Shown: positions 54,884-63,491 of the stretch, piece after piece | Layout of the letters: every line of letters begins with the position of its first letter | Numbering within the stretch: position 1 is the first letter of the stretch | Origin: Mycoplana rhizolycopersici | GTDB taxonomy: Bacteria; Pseudomonadota; Alphaproteobacteria; Rhizobiales; Rhizobiaceae | Assembly: GCF_013378445.1 (NCBI RefSeq) | Contig: NZ_JABXYK010000004.1 | Span: 248,001-312,000, forward strand | Direction of reading: 5' to 3' | Length of the DNA stretch: 64,000 nucleotides | Made by a program: the position numbers and the translations under genes | Notes under the pieces: generated by a model | Told to the model about the DNA's origin: nothing | Database searches by the model: none | Seen by the model: the letters and a program-made list of their open reading frames with translations, nothing else

Positions 54884-55765
54884 TTAGAACCGGACGCGGC
54901 ACTCCGGCCTGCCGCTCACGCCCGGCTTGAACACCAGCACCTTGCCGGCGAGCGGCTGCGCGGCCCGATCAGTATCCGTCAGCGGTTCGGCGGCCGAGGT
55001 CACGTAGAGTTCATCGAAGTCGCGGCCGCCGAAGCAGCAGCAGGTCGGATAGGTCACCGGCAGGTCGATGGCCATGGAAACTTCGCCGGAGGGTGCAAAG
55101 CGCAGCAGTCGGCCGCCGGCATACTCGGCATTCCAGAGATACCCGTCGGCATCGATGCAGCTTCCATCGGGGCGGGCAGGGGCAATGGTCCTGGCGAAGC
55201 TGCGCGCTGGCCCGCGGCGGCCGGTTTCCGCGTCATAGTCGCAGGCCCAGATTTCATAGGCGCGCGTATCGCAGAAATACATCCGCTTCCGCACGGGATC
55301 GAAGGCGAGCCCGTTCGGGATGGCGAGGTTTTCGGCTTCGACCATCGCGTTCCGATCGGTGCCGACGCGGTAGAGCGCGCCGACCGGGGCATAGTCCTCC
55401 TCCCGCAACGTTCCGACCCAGAAATTGCCGGCGGGATCAGCCCTTCCGTCGTTCTTGCGATGCCCGGCCTTTCCCGGCTCCGGATCGCAAAGGAATTCCT
55501 GCATACCCGTTTCCGGCTCGTAGGCGAAGAGCCCGTCGTCGCAGGCAAGCAGCAGACCGCCTGTTTCGCGGAGCGCGATCGAGCCGATGCGGCGGGCTGA
55601 GACCGGGTGGCGGCGGCATTCTCCGGTTACCGGATCGTAGCTCCAGAGGGTCGGCGTCAGCACGTCGACCCACCACAGGCGCGCGGTTCGTTCGCACCAG
55701 ATCGGACACTCGCCGAGCCGGTTCGCTTCTGCACCGAGCACTTGGTAGTCCGCTGTTCCCGTCAT
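54884..55765 (-). CDS. SMP-30/gluconolactonase family protein 2
   Basis: A 293-residue six-bladed propeller lactonase, only family-level similar to the one at 38644. It has LGECPIWCERTARLWWVDVL, a substrate/metal region HRKNDGRADPAGNFWVGTLR, IPNGLAFDPVRKRMYFCDTR and ARPDGSCIDADGYLWNAEYA. It most resembles regucalcin-type members that act on sugar lactones. It lies 68 bases after a periplasmic binding protein on the same strand. Confidence 0.9.
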   Translation of the reverse strand: MTGTADYQVLGAEANRLGECPIWCERTARLWWVDVLTPTLWSYDPVTGECRRHPVSARRIGSIALRETGGLLLACDDGLFAYEPETGMQEFLCDPEPGKAGHRKNDGRADPAGNFWVGTLREEDYAPVGALYRVGTDRNAMVEAENLAIPNGLAFDPVRKRMYFCDTRAYEIWACDYDAETGRRGPARSFARTIAPARPDGSCIDADGYLWNAEYAGGRLLRFAPSGEVSMAIDLPVTYPTCCCFGGRDFDELYVTSAAEPLTDTDRAAQPLAGKVLVFKPGVSGRPECRVRF

Positions 55766-55833
55766 CGAAAACGTCGTGTCCTGATGGTCGCCCCGAGCCC
55801 GGCGGTAAGGCCGGGCGGGGCGACGATGAGGGC

Positions 55834-56961
55834 TCAGAGGGCGGGGACCGTGGAAACGACGACGGACTGTCCGTCCTTCACCTCGACCATGAAGCTCGGA
55901 CGGGACATCTCGCCGCGCTCGTCCCAGCAGGTGTCGAGCAGGATGTTCGGATAGTCCTTCGCCTCCAGGCACAGGCCATGCATCTTCTGCACGAAGGCTT
56001 CGCGGTCGAAGCTGCCGACCATCTCGGTGACGTACTTGGTCGTCCAGGCCGCGATATAGCCCTTGATCGCATCCTGAATCGGCTTGTGGCCGTACTTGGC
56101 CTCGAACTTCTGCGCGACGGCTGCGATTTCCGGCGCGGTCACGGGCAGGTTGACGCGGGCGATGGCGCCATCGGCGGCCGCTCCGGCGAGGTCGATCACC
56201 TTCTGATCGTTCAGCGTGGTTTCGCCCACCAGCGGCATCGGCAGCGCCTGCTTGCGCGCCTCGACGAGGAAGCGGGCGGATTCCTCCTGGTTCATGTAGA
56301 CGAAGATCGCTTCGGCGCCGGAGGCCTTCAGCTTGGCGATGTCTGCGCCGTAGTCGGTCTGTGCCTGTTCGGAGGGCACGTCGATGACGACCTCTATACC
56401 GGCATTCTCCATCTCCTTCAGGAAAACGTCGTGGCCACCCTTGCCGAACTCGTTGTTGACCCAAGCGATGCCGATCTTCTTCACCTTCAACGTGTCGGCG
56501 AAGTACTTGGTCAGGCCGGGAATGCCCTTCTGCGCGCCCATCGACGTGCGGAAGATGTAGGGGTTGCCCTTCTCGACGATCGCGGGGGCTTCGGAACCCG
56601 TGAACTGCGGCACACCGTTCTGCTTGGCGACGAGCATGTTGACCACGGTCGAGCCGGAATAGATCGTGCCCCAGATCACATAGGCTTCCGCGTCGATCGC
56701 CTTCTGAACCAGGGCGCGTGAGATCTGAGGGTCGGTCTGGGTGTCGTAGCTGGTGACCTCGATCGGCTTGCCGAGAATGCCGCCCTGCGCGTTGATTTCC
56801 TCGACGGCGAGCCGGGCGCCTTCGTTCCAGTTCGTGCCGGAGGGAGCGCCGGCGCCGGAGAGTTCGGCGACGATGCCGATCTTCACGGTTTCATCGGCGT
56901 GGGCGACGCCGATGGTCGTCATCAACGCGGTCGTCAGTGCCAGGATTGTTTTGCGGGTCAT
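55834..56961 (-). CDS. Branched-chain amino acid-type periplasmic binding protein
   Basis: A 375-residue LivJ/LivK-type binding protein with GGAGGA before ATG 56961 and a signal peptide (MTRKTILALTTALMTTIGVA, HAD). The mature part has VKIGIVAELSGAGAPSGTNW and GARLAVEEINAQGGILGKPI, standard for the HAAT family. No permease or ATPase genes adjoin it. In S. meliloti a HAAT importer carries protocatechuate, so an aromatic-acid ligand is possible here; a sugar-acid ligand is equally possible given the neighbouring lactonase. Confidence 0.9.
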   Translation of the reverse strand: MTRKTILALTTALMTTIGVAHADETVKIGIVAELSGAGAPSGTNWNEGARLAVEEINAQGGILGKPIEVTSYDTQTDPQISRALVQKAIDAEAYVIWGTIYSGSTVVNMLVAKQNGVPQFTGSEAPAIVEKGNPYIFRTSMGAQKGIPGLTKYFADTLKVKKIGIAWVNNEFGKGGHDVFLKEMENAGIEVVIDVPSEQAQTDYGADIAKLKASGAEAIFVYMNQEESARFLVEARKQALPMPLVGETTLNDQKVIDLAGAAADGAIARVNLPVTAPEIAAVAQKFEAKYGHKPIQDAIKGYIAAWTTKYVTEMVGSFDREAFVQKMHGLCLEAKDYPNILLDTCWDERGEMSRPSFMVEVKDGQSVVVSTVPAL

Positions 56962-57197
56962 GTGTCCTCCCATTTGCGGATGCTCGGGCGGCGGCGGCGT
57001 CTTTGCGTGCCGGGCCGAAAGTGAGTTGCAGTTCGTTGCGTCATCTCGTCTACGGTTGCCGCGCAAGCCGGCCGGCTGTTCGGCAATGGCTCGTCTCCCG
57101 TGAACCGGGCCAGCGCGCTCCTCCGCAGTGTCCGATTGGCCCAGCCTATCGGCTCGGCGGATGAATTTCCCTTACAAAAATGGCATTCCTCATAACA

Positions 57198-58070
57198 TCA
57201 GGTTAATCGTCCAGGGACGCTACCGGCGAGTAAGTGCCTGACGTAACTGATGCTTTTTTCCAGCGCTGCGTCCTCGTCGCCGTAACCTGGTGCCAGATAG
57301 TCGATCTCGATTGCGAGCACGCCGTCATAGCCCGCTCCCCGCAGTGCCGTGAGAGCAAAAGACATGTCGATCAGGCCTTCGCCGACCGGAACACTGGGCC
57401 AGAAGGCGATGGTGTCGGGATTGCCGCCGCGCGCCAGGATATCCTTGATGTGCGTGGCGCGTGCATAAGGGGCCATACGACGGATGGCCTCTTTCGGGTT
57501 CTCGTGCATACGCAGATTGTTCGCGGTGTCGAGGCAGATGCCGAAATACGGCGAACCGATGGTCTCGACGAGGTCGACGATTTCGTCGGTCAGAAGGTCG
57601 ATGTGGTTTTCGACGGCAAGGACGATCTTGCGCGCCTCTGCGGCACGCAGCAGCTGTTCGAGCGTCGGGAGGAGGCTCGCTTTGTGTTCGGCCCAGCTTG
57701 CGGGCCGGGTGCCGCGTCCGCCGGCGCAGATGCGCATGACCTTCGCGCCGACGGCGTCCGCATCCGCAAGGCTGGCGAGCGCGCCTTCGAGCGCCTGCGG
57801 CGTCTTGCCGGAGTGGAAGCCGCGCGGATGTCCCCATGCCCAGACCCGCTCCAGTCCCAGAAGATCGAGGCGGCGGCGGATCTCGCCCGTGAGATCCTTG
57901 TCGCCGACGGGCAGAAAGCACGATTCGAGTGAAACGGCCTCGACGCCGAGGCCGCTCGCGCGGTCGAGAAAATCCCACACCGTCCAGCGACTGCCGGGGT
58001 CCGTTTCGAGACCGGCGTAGGTCTCGCCGAAGTAGCGATGGAACGTGTAGGAATCGATGCCCAGCTTCAC
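57198..58070 (-). CDS. Xylose isomerase-like TIM-barrel protein
   Basis: A 290-residue sugar phosphate isomerase/epimerase-family protein starting at GTG 58070, with AGGAGGA upstream (MKLGIDSYTFHRYFGETYAG). Metal ligands follow the family pattern: Glu in LAVENHIDLLTDE, Asp in FGICLDTANNL, His in ATHIKDI and a late Glu in LAIEIDYLAPGYG. It probably interconverts or dehydrates a sugar or polyol acid. It is upstream of the binding-protein and lactonase genes on the same strand with a 236-base gap, so they may not form one operon. Confidence 0.86.
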   Translation of the reverse strand: MKLGIDSYTFHRYFGETYAGLETDPGSRWTVWDFLDRASGLGVEAVSLESCFLPVGDKDLTGEIRRRLDLLGLERVWAWGHPRGFHSGKTPQALEGALASLADADAVGAKVMRICAGGRGTRPASWAEHKASLLPTLEQLLRAAEARKIVLAVENHIDLLTDEIVDLVETIGSPYFGICLDTANNLRMHENPKEAIRRMAPYARATHIKDILARGGNPDTIAFWPSVPVGEGLIDMSFALTALRGAGYDGVLAIEIDYLAPGYGDEDAALEKSISYVRHLLAGSVPGRLT

Positions 58071-58227
58071 CGTTGGTCCTCCTCCTTGGGTGATTGCGGG
58101 GGCGAATAGCAGGAAAATGGAGCGCGCACGAGAGGCGATCGGCAATTTCACCGGATGCGATGCAGGGGGAGTTAAGCCGAGCGCCAATACGGTGGCACGC
58201 TTCGTGAAGTGCGTGGCCGCGCCGGGC

Positions 58228-60030
58228 TCACTTGCTCCCGGGTCTGGCCGGCGCCTTCTTCTGCGGGGCGTTTCCATGGATCAGGTCGCGCCCGGCATAG
58301 ATGCCCTCGGCGGTCTCGATGGCGAGACGTTCGCTGTCGCGGCGGCGGACGTCCTCCATCACACGCTGCCGCTCCTCGTCGTCCACGTCCATCACCTCCA
58401 GCGCCTTCTCTCCCAGCGCCAAGGCGGATTCGAAGGTTTCGCGGATCTGCCATTCCACGCCGGCCTGGATGAGTTCTATGGCGTGCTCGCGGTCGAAGGA
58501 CCGCGCGAGCACCGGAACCATGGGGAATTCCGAGCGAAGGAGTTCGGCGATCTTCAGGCTGAGCTCCCGATCATTGACGGCGATGATGACCAGGCGCGCG
58601 TCATGCGCCCCGGCCGCGTGGAGGATGTCGAGGCGAGAGCCGTCGCCGTAGTGGACCTTGAAGCCGAAGTCGCGCGCGTTGCGGATCGCGTCCGTGTCCG
58701 TCTCGATGATCGAGATCGAGCAGCCGTTGGACAGAAGCGGCTGGCTGACGATCTGGCCGAAACGGCCGAAACCGATCAGAAGCGCGCTCGCCGCCAGGCC
58801 GTCGGCCGCTTCGACCCCCTCCATCGACGGTCCGGTTTTCGGGACGAGGCGATCGTGCAGGATCATCATCATGGGGGTAAGCGCCATGGAGACGATGATC
58901 GTCGCGGTCAGCATGGCGTTGGCCTGCGTGTCGATGATGCCCACCGCCGTGGCGGCGGCATAGAGCACGAAGGCGAACTCGCCGCCCTGGGCCATAAGCA
59001 CTGCACGCTCGATCGCCTCCCGCCTGCCTGCCCTGAAAAGGCGGGCAATCGTATAGATGCCGAATATCTTCAATGCCATGTAGGCCACGACGGCAACGGC
59101 GATCAGGTGCCAGTTGGCGGCGATAATAGCGAGGTCGAGCGACATCCCGACGCCCAGGAAGAACAGGCCGAGCAGGATGCCGCGGAAGGGCTCCACGTCG
59201 GCCTCGAGTTGATGGCGGAACGACGATTCCGACAAAAGCACGCCGGCTAGAAAGGCGCCCATCGCCATTGATAGGCCGCCGAGTTGCATGGCCAGCGCCG
59301 CGCCGAGCACGACGAACAGTGCTGCTGCCGTCATCACCTCGCGCGCTTTTGCCTTGCCGAGAAGACGAAACAGGGGATCGAGAAGATAGCGCCCGGCAAG
59401 CACCAGGCCGATGATGGAACCAAGCCCGATCGCGACGCCGGCCATCCGGTCGGCGAGCGTGGCGTCTGCCCCTCCGGGTGCAAGGAACGCGACCAGCGCC
59501 AGCAGCGGTACGATTGCGAGATCCTCGAGCAACAGGATCGCGACGATCCTGCGCCCTTTGGGCAGGCCCATCGCCCGGCGCTCGTCGAGCATCTGCATGA
59601 CGATGGCGGTCGAGGTCAGCACGAAACCGGTGCCGGCGACGAAACTCTGCGCCACCGGATAGCCAAGTGCGAGGCCGACACACGTCAGCAAGCCGATGCA
59701 AAGGGCAACCTGGGCGAGGCCGAGGCCGAAAATTTCTCCGCGCATCGACCATAGCCGCGACGGCTGCATCTCAAGGCCGATGACAAACAGGAACATCACG
59801 ACCCCGAGTTCTGCGACGTGCAGGATCGATTGCGGATCGGAGAACAGCCCCATGCCGAACGGGCCGATGGCCAGGCCGGCGGCGAGATAACCGAGCACGG
59901 AGCCGAGCCCGAGGCGCTTGAACAGGGGGACCGCGATGACGGCCGCGCCCAGCAGGATGACGATGGGGGCGAGGTCGAAGCCGTGATGGGAGGCCGCTTC
60001 GGCGGCATGGGCAAGAGGTTCCGACGCCAT
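58228..60030 (-). CDS. kefB: CPA2 cation/proton antiporter with TrkA-N domain
   Basis: A 600-residue membrane antiporter of the KefB/KefC type. About twelve transmembrane helices fill residues 20-400 (SVLGYLAAGLAIGPFGMGLF and TSTAIVMQMLDERRAMGLPK are landmarks). The C-terminal RCK/TrkA-N nucleotide-binding domain (about 420-540) begins ALLIGFGRFGQIVSQPLL and ends with SLKIAELLRSEFPMVPVLAR. It exports potassium in exchange for protons, usually under electrophile stress. It is co-transcribed with the small membrane gene 3 bases upstream. Confidence 0.9.
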   Translation of the reverse strand: MASEPLAHAAEAASHHGFDLAPIVILLGAAVIAVPLFKRLGLGSVLGYLAAGLAIGPFGMGLFSDPQSILHVAELGVVMFLFVIGLEMQPSRLWSMRGEIFGLGLAQVALCIGLLTCVGLALGYPVAQSFVAGTGFVLTSTAIVMQMLDERRAMGLPKGRRIVAILLLEDLAIVPLLALVAFLAPGGADATLADRMAGVAIGLGSIIGLVLAGRYLLDPLFRLLGKAKAREVMTAAALFVVLGAALAMQLGGLSMAMGAFLAGVLLSESSFRHQLEADVEPFRGILLGLFFLGVGMSLDLAIIAANWHLIAVAVVAYMALKIFGIYTIARLFRAGRREAIERAVLMAQGGEFAFVLYAAATAVGIIDTQANAMLTATIIVSMALTPMMMILHDRLVPKTGPSMEGVEAADGLAASALLIGFGRFGQIVSQPLLSNGCSISIIETDTDAIRNARDFGFKVHYGDGSRLDILHAAGAHDARLVIIAVNDRELSLKIAELLRSEFPMVPVLARSFDREHAIELIQAGVEWQIRETFESALALGEKALEVMDVDDEERQRVMEDVRRRDSERLAIETAEGIYAGRDLIHGNAPQKKAPARPGSK

Positions 60031-60033
60031 GGA

Positions 60034-60303
60034 TCAGTTCCTTGCCAGTTGCCACGCCAGCATCGCCGCAAGCGCTGCCGGAACCGCGAAGACCAAGAGC
60101 AGGATCGGCAGTTCCTGAGCGACCGTGTATCCGGCCTTCGTGACGCCTACCCACATGTTGGTCAGGGACACGGCCAGCCAGGCGGGTAAGAAGATCTTCG
60201 CCGCGGTTGCTGCGCCGGCGGCATCGCCGCCCCAAAGTTTTCCGAATAGAGCGAAGACGCAGAGCAGTGCGGCGCCCCCGATGATGACAAGCAGCATATG
60301 CAT
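60034..60303 (-). CDS. Small membrane protein upstream of kefB
   Basis: An 89-residue protein with three hydrophobic helices (MLLVIIGGAALLCVFALFGK, AKIFLPAWLAVSLTNMWVGV and LLLVFAVPAALAAMLAWQ). ATG 60303 has AGGGGAA upstream. It ends 3 bases before kefB. It may be an accessory subunit of the antiporter. The family is not one I can name. Confidence 0.75.
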   Translation of the reverse strand: MHMLLVIIGGAALLCVFALFGKLWGGDAAGAATAAKIFLPAWLAVSLTNMWVGVTKAGYTVAQELPILLLVFAVPAALAAMLAWQLARN

Positions 60304-60489
60304 GGTCGTTCCCCTGATCTCTGCGTTGGTTCCCCGCGGCATGCCGTCGCCGGCGAACCATTGGCGGAATTGCCGCTTCGTTCAACCGTCGTCGGCCGGA
60401 ACGGTCCACCCTCGTCCTCCGATAACACAAAGCAAATGTCTGGGGCGATAGCTTTGAAGATTGTGCGTATGGCCGCAAAGTGGCTCTTC

Positions 60490-60527
60490 CCCAATTTAGT
60501 TTGAATTGCAATTCAAACTAAATTGGG
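60490..60527. promoter_or_regulatory. Perfect 38-bp palindrome, MarR-type operator
   Basis: Arm CCCAATTTAGTTTGAATTG meets its exact reverse complement without a gap. The core TTTGAATTGCAATTCAAA is of the kind bound by MarR proteins. It ends 13 bases before the marR start and is shared with the divergent membrane protein-kefB operon. Confidence 0.9.
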
Positions 60528-60540
60528 CTACAACCTTTTG

Positions 60541-61014
60541 ATGATGAAAGATGGTTCTTCTCCACGGTCCCGCTTCGGGATCCGCTTCTCGCTGCTTGCC
60601 CGCCGCTGGCGGCGGGCCCTCGATACGCGCCTCGCCGAGTCGGGTCTTTCGGACGCCACCTGGGCGCCCCTGATCCACTTGCAGGAAACCGGCGGCGGCG
60701 TTTCGCAGAAGGAACTGGCAGCACTTGTGGGCATCGACGGTTCCAGCCTCGTCCGCCTGCTTGATATCCTCTGCAGGCAGGACCTGGCCGAGCGTCGCAT
60801 CGATGAGAGAGACAGCCGCGCGCGGTTGATCTATCTCACGGCGAAGGGCGAGGAGCGGGTTGCCGAAATCCGGCGGGAACTGGCCAAAGGCGAGGAGGAG
60901 ATGCTGGCTGATATCTCTGACGGGGAGATCGCCGAAATGCTCCAGCACTTCGACAAAATCGAACAGCGGCTGTCCGACATCCAGACGCGGCGCCGACAAG
61001 AAGCGTCCAAATGA
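60541..61014 (+). CDS. MarR-family regulator
   Basis: A 157-residue MarR protein starting at ATG 60541 (MMKDGSSPRSRFGIRFSLLA). The winged helix is GGGVSQKELAALVGIDGSSL then VRLLDILCRQDLAERRIDER and DSRARLIYLTAKG. It probably binds the 38-bp palindrome just upstream and controls itself, the downstream FUSC gene (4-base ATGA overlap) and the divergent kefB operon. The ligand is unknown; phenolic compounds are common for this family. Confidence 0.92.
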   Translation: MMKDGSSPRSRFGIRFSLLARRWRRALDTRLAESGLSDATWAPLIHLQETGGGVSQKELAALVGIDGSSLVRLLDILCRQDLAERRIDERDSRARLIYLTAKGEERVAEIRRELAKGEEEMLADISDGEIAEMLQHFDKIEQRLSDIQTRRRQEASK

Positions 61015-62162
61015 ACACGAATACGCCTTTGGCCGCCGAGGCTGAACCTTCTGTAGTGCTTCGCGCTCGCCGGGTCGATTCGGCGCGGCATGTTCTCCAC
61101 CCGCATCAGGTCCGCGAGAGCATGATGCTGGCGCAGCAGCCCTCCCTGCGCAATGCAGCGCTGGCCGGATTCCAGGCGGCGGCGACTGCGGCGGTCGCAC
61201 TGCCGATCGTTATCCTCTCGCCCTGGCCGCATCTGATCGGCTTCGCTTCGCTGGGAGCACTCGTCGCACTGTTCGGCCGGTTCGCGCCGCGCGCGAGCCG
61301 GGGCAGGGTCCTCATCCTTTGTGCGTTCTGGCAGACCTTCGCGGTCGTCGTCATGTCGCTGGCGACCTGGTTCGGCGCATCTCCCGCCATCCAGTTGCTG
61401 GTGCTCGCCCTGTGCTCCGGCCTGTTTTCCTTCGTCAGCGTGTCTGGGCAGTTCGGCCCGCCAGGCCCGCTCATCTTCGTGTTCGCCGCCGGCGCGTCGA
61501 TGGGGCCGGTGGCTTCCGGCTCGGCCGTGATCGAGCGTGCGATCGCAACTGCGTCAGTCGCCCTCATGGCTTTTGCCGTCTGCGCGTTGACGGAAGCCCT
61601 GCGCAGGCTTCCGGAGGATGGCACTTCCTTTGCTGCCGAGCCGCGGCGGCCGGTCGCTCACCGGGGCATTGCGGCCATTCGTGTTGCTCTCGGTGCCGCG
61701 GTCGCGGCCCTTTCGGCGCATGCGCTGGGTGCGGCTCATCCCGCTTGGGCGGCCATCGGGGCAGTCGCTGTCGTCCAGGGAACCCATCTGCACATCAGCA
61801 TGAACCGCGCCCTGCAAAGGACGGCCGGCACGATCATCGGTGCCGTCATGGTGTGGATGTTTCTGGTTCAGGAGCCGTCTGTCTGGACGATAATCGCGTT
61901 GCTGGCCGCCCTTCAATTCGCAACCGAAATGGTCATCGGCTTCAACTATGCCCTGGGCCAGATCTTCGTCACTCCGATGGCCTTGCTCATGAGCCAGCTT
62001 GCAGCACCTCAAGCTGCCGGCCTGGGGATGGTGCCCGAGCGCGTGCTGGACACTCTCCTCGGTGCCGGTATCGGTGTCGTGCTCGCCATTCTCTGCTCGA
62101 CGCTTGATGACAGGCGATATCTGGCCGAGCATCACGCCGCCCGTGCCGCACGGCAATCTTGA
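61011..62162 (+). CDS. FUSC-family membrane protein
   Basis: A 383-residue protein of the FUSC (fusaric acid resistance/aromatic acid exporter-like) family, with about eleven hydrophobic segments (TAAVALPIVILSPWPHLIGF and IGAVAVVQGTHLHISMNRAL are landmarks). MNRALQRTAGTIIGAVM is the conserved FUSC motif. It lacks the soluble central domain of the large AaeB/YccS types, so it is the short form. Co-translation with marR suggests efflux of a toxic aromatic or organic acid. Confidence 0.87.
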   Translation: MNTNTPLAAEAEPSVVLRARRVDSARHVLHPHQVRESMMLAQQPSLRNAALAGFQAAATAAVALPIVILSPWPHLIGFASLGALVALFGRFAPRASRGRVLILCAFWQTFAVVVMSLATWFGASPAIQLLVLALCSGLFSFVSVSGQFGPPGPLIFVFAAGASMGPVASGSAVIERAIATASVALMAFAVCALTEALRRLPEDGTSFAAEPRRPVAHRGIAAIRVALGAAVAALSAHALGAAHPAWAAIGAVAVVQGTHLHISMNRALQRTAGTIIGAVMVWMFLVQEPSVWTIIALLAALQFATEMVIGFNYALGQIFVTPMALLMSQLAAPQAAGLGMVPERVLDTLLGAGIGVVLAILCSTLDDRRYLAEHHAARAARQS

Positions 62163-62300
62163 TGGCGTCGCAATCGCGGCTCGACTACACGTAGAATTCC
62201 CCGTCGGCGATAGCCGCTGACGGGTCGCATCGTGGCGCGCGTCGGCTGTCCTTGCCGAGCCGTTACGTGACCTCACGACCGAGATTGAGCCCCCTCAATC

Positions 62301-63356
62301 CTACTTGAGGTGCGGTCCGAGGAGGACCCGATCCGCCTCGCTCAAACGGTCGCTGGCCGTGTTGAGCTGGTGCCAGTAGGGATACAGGATGGGCGGCGCG
62401 CTGACCGTATCGAGGCGCGCACGCTCCTCATCCGACAGAGTCAGCTCGGCGGCTGCCAGATTGTCGCTGAATTGTTCGGGCGTGCGTCCGCCGATGATCA
62501 CCGAGGTGATGCCCGGCCGGCCCAACAGCCAGGACAGCGCCACGCGCGCCGCAGAGACGTTGCGTTCGTTGCCGATGGCGACCAGCGTGTCGACGATGTT
62601 CCATAAGCGGTCCTCGTCCCGGATCGGCGGCTCGGTCCATCCGGCGAACTGCCGCGTGCCCTCGGGTGCGGACTGGTTGCGGCGGTGCTTGCCCGACAGC
62701 AGGCCGCCAGCGATCGGGCTCCAGACCAGCACGCCAAGGCCTTGATCGACCGAGATCGGAAGGAGCTCGTATTCTGCTTCGCGCGCCTCAAGCGTGTAGT
62801 GGATCTGCTGGCTTACGAAGCGCGGTCGCCGGTCTCTGTCGCTCACCCCCAGCGCCTTCATGATGTGCCAGCCGGAAAAATTGGAGCAGCCGACATAGCG
62901 CACCTTGCCCTGGCTTACGAGCAGGTCCAGCGCTTCCAACGTCTCTTCAAGAGGGGTAATGCCATCCCATTCGTGCAGCTGGTAGAGATCGATCACGTCG
63001 GTCTTCAATCGCCGCAGGCTGGCCTCGCAGGCACGGATGAGATGGTAGCGCGAGGAGCCGACATCATTGGGATCCGGCGACATCGCAAAACGTGCCTTGG
63101 TGGCGATGAGCAGGCCGTTGCGACGCGGTCCGCCGATGATTTCCCCCAGCACCTCCTCGCACGCGCCTTCGGAGTAGACATCCGCCGTGTCGATGAAGTT
63201 GACGCCTGCATCGAGGCACATGTCAACCAGTCGCCCGGCGTCGGAGACGCCGAGGTCGCCTACGGTCTTTGCCCAACCTTTGCCGCCAAAGGTCATGGTT
63301 CCCATCGTAATGGTCGAGACTTTCAGGCCCGAACGACCGAGGAGGCGGTATTCCAT
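62301..63356 (-). CDS. Aldo/keto reductase
   Basis: A 351-residue NADP(H)-dependent aldo/keto reductase. The catalytic tetrad is visible: Asp in NFIDTADVYSEG, Tyr four residues on, Lys in IATKARFAM and His in LYQLHEWDG. IIGGRTPEQFSDNLAA is the cofactor-phosphate region. It resembles the YajO/YghZ-like group rather than L-fucose dehydrogenases. It is on the minus strand just downstream of the right-edge GntR gene, which could regulate it. Confidence 0.92.
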   Translation of the reverse strand: MEYRLLGRSGLKVSTITMGTMTFGGKGWAKTVGDLGVSDAGRLVDMCLDAGVNFIDTADVYSEGACEEVLGEIIGGPRRNGLLIATKARFAMSPDPNDVGSSRYHLIRACEASLRRLKTDVIDLYQLHEWDGITPLEETLEALDLLVSQGKVRYVGCSNFSGWHIMKALGVSDRDRRPRFVSQQIHYTLEAREAEYELLPISVDQGLGVLVWSPIAGGLLSGKHRRNQSAPEGTRQFAGWTEPPIRDEDRLWNIVDTLVAIGNERNVSAARVALSWLLGRPGITSVIIGGRTPEQFSDNLAAAELTLSDEERARLDTVSAPPILYPYWHQLNTASDRLSEADRVLLGPHLK

Positions 63357-63491
63357 GTTTTCGTTCCTTCTGTTCGATTGCAGTGCGCTGGCTGCATATG
63401 TGCATCAGGGTGGCAGGGAAACGTCAAGCAGAGAGATGTCGCTTGTCGCAGTCGCGGAGCGACGCCCGGCCGGCCGGTGCCGGCGGCGACG

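Noticed and set aside
57192-57206. A sequence resembling a PcaQ box (ATAAC...GGTTAA) near the TIM-barrel gene end
   Set aside because: The spacing is one base too short for the described element and it overlaps the stop codon of the upstream gene, about 230 bases from the binding-protein start.
62176-62226. A possible terminator after the FUSC gene
   Set aside because: The arms CCCGTC and GACGGG pair only with a bulged centre and there is no T-run.
62301-63356. The aldo/keto reductase as the missing L-fucose dehydrogenase of the fucose pathway
   Set aside because: The sequence fits the general YajO/YghZ-like group better, and it lies 30 kb from fucD beside a different GntR regulator.
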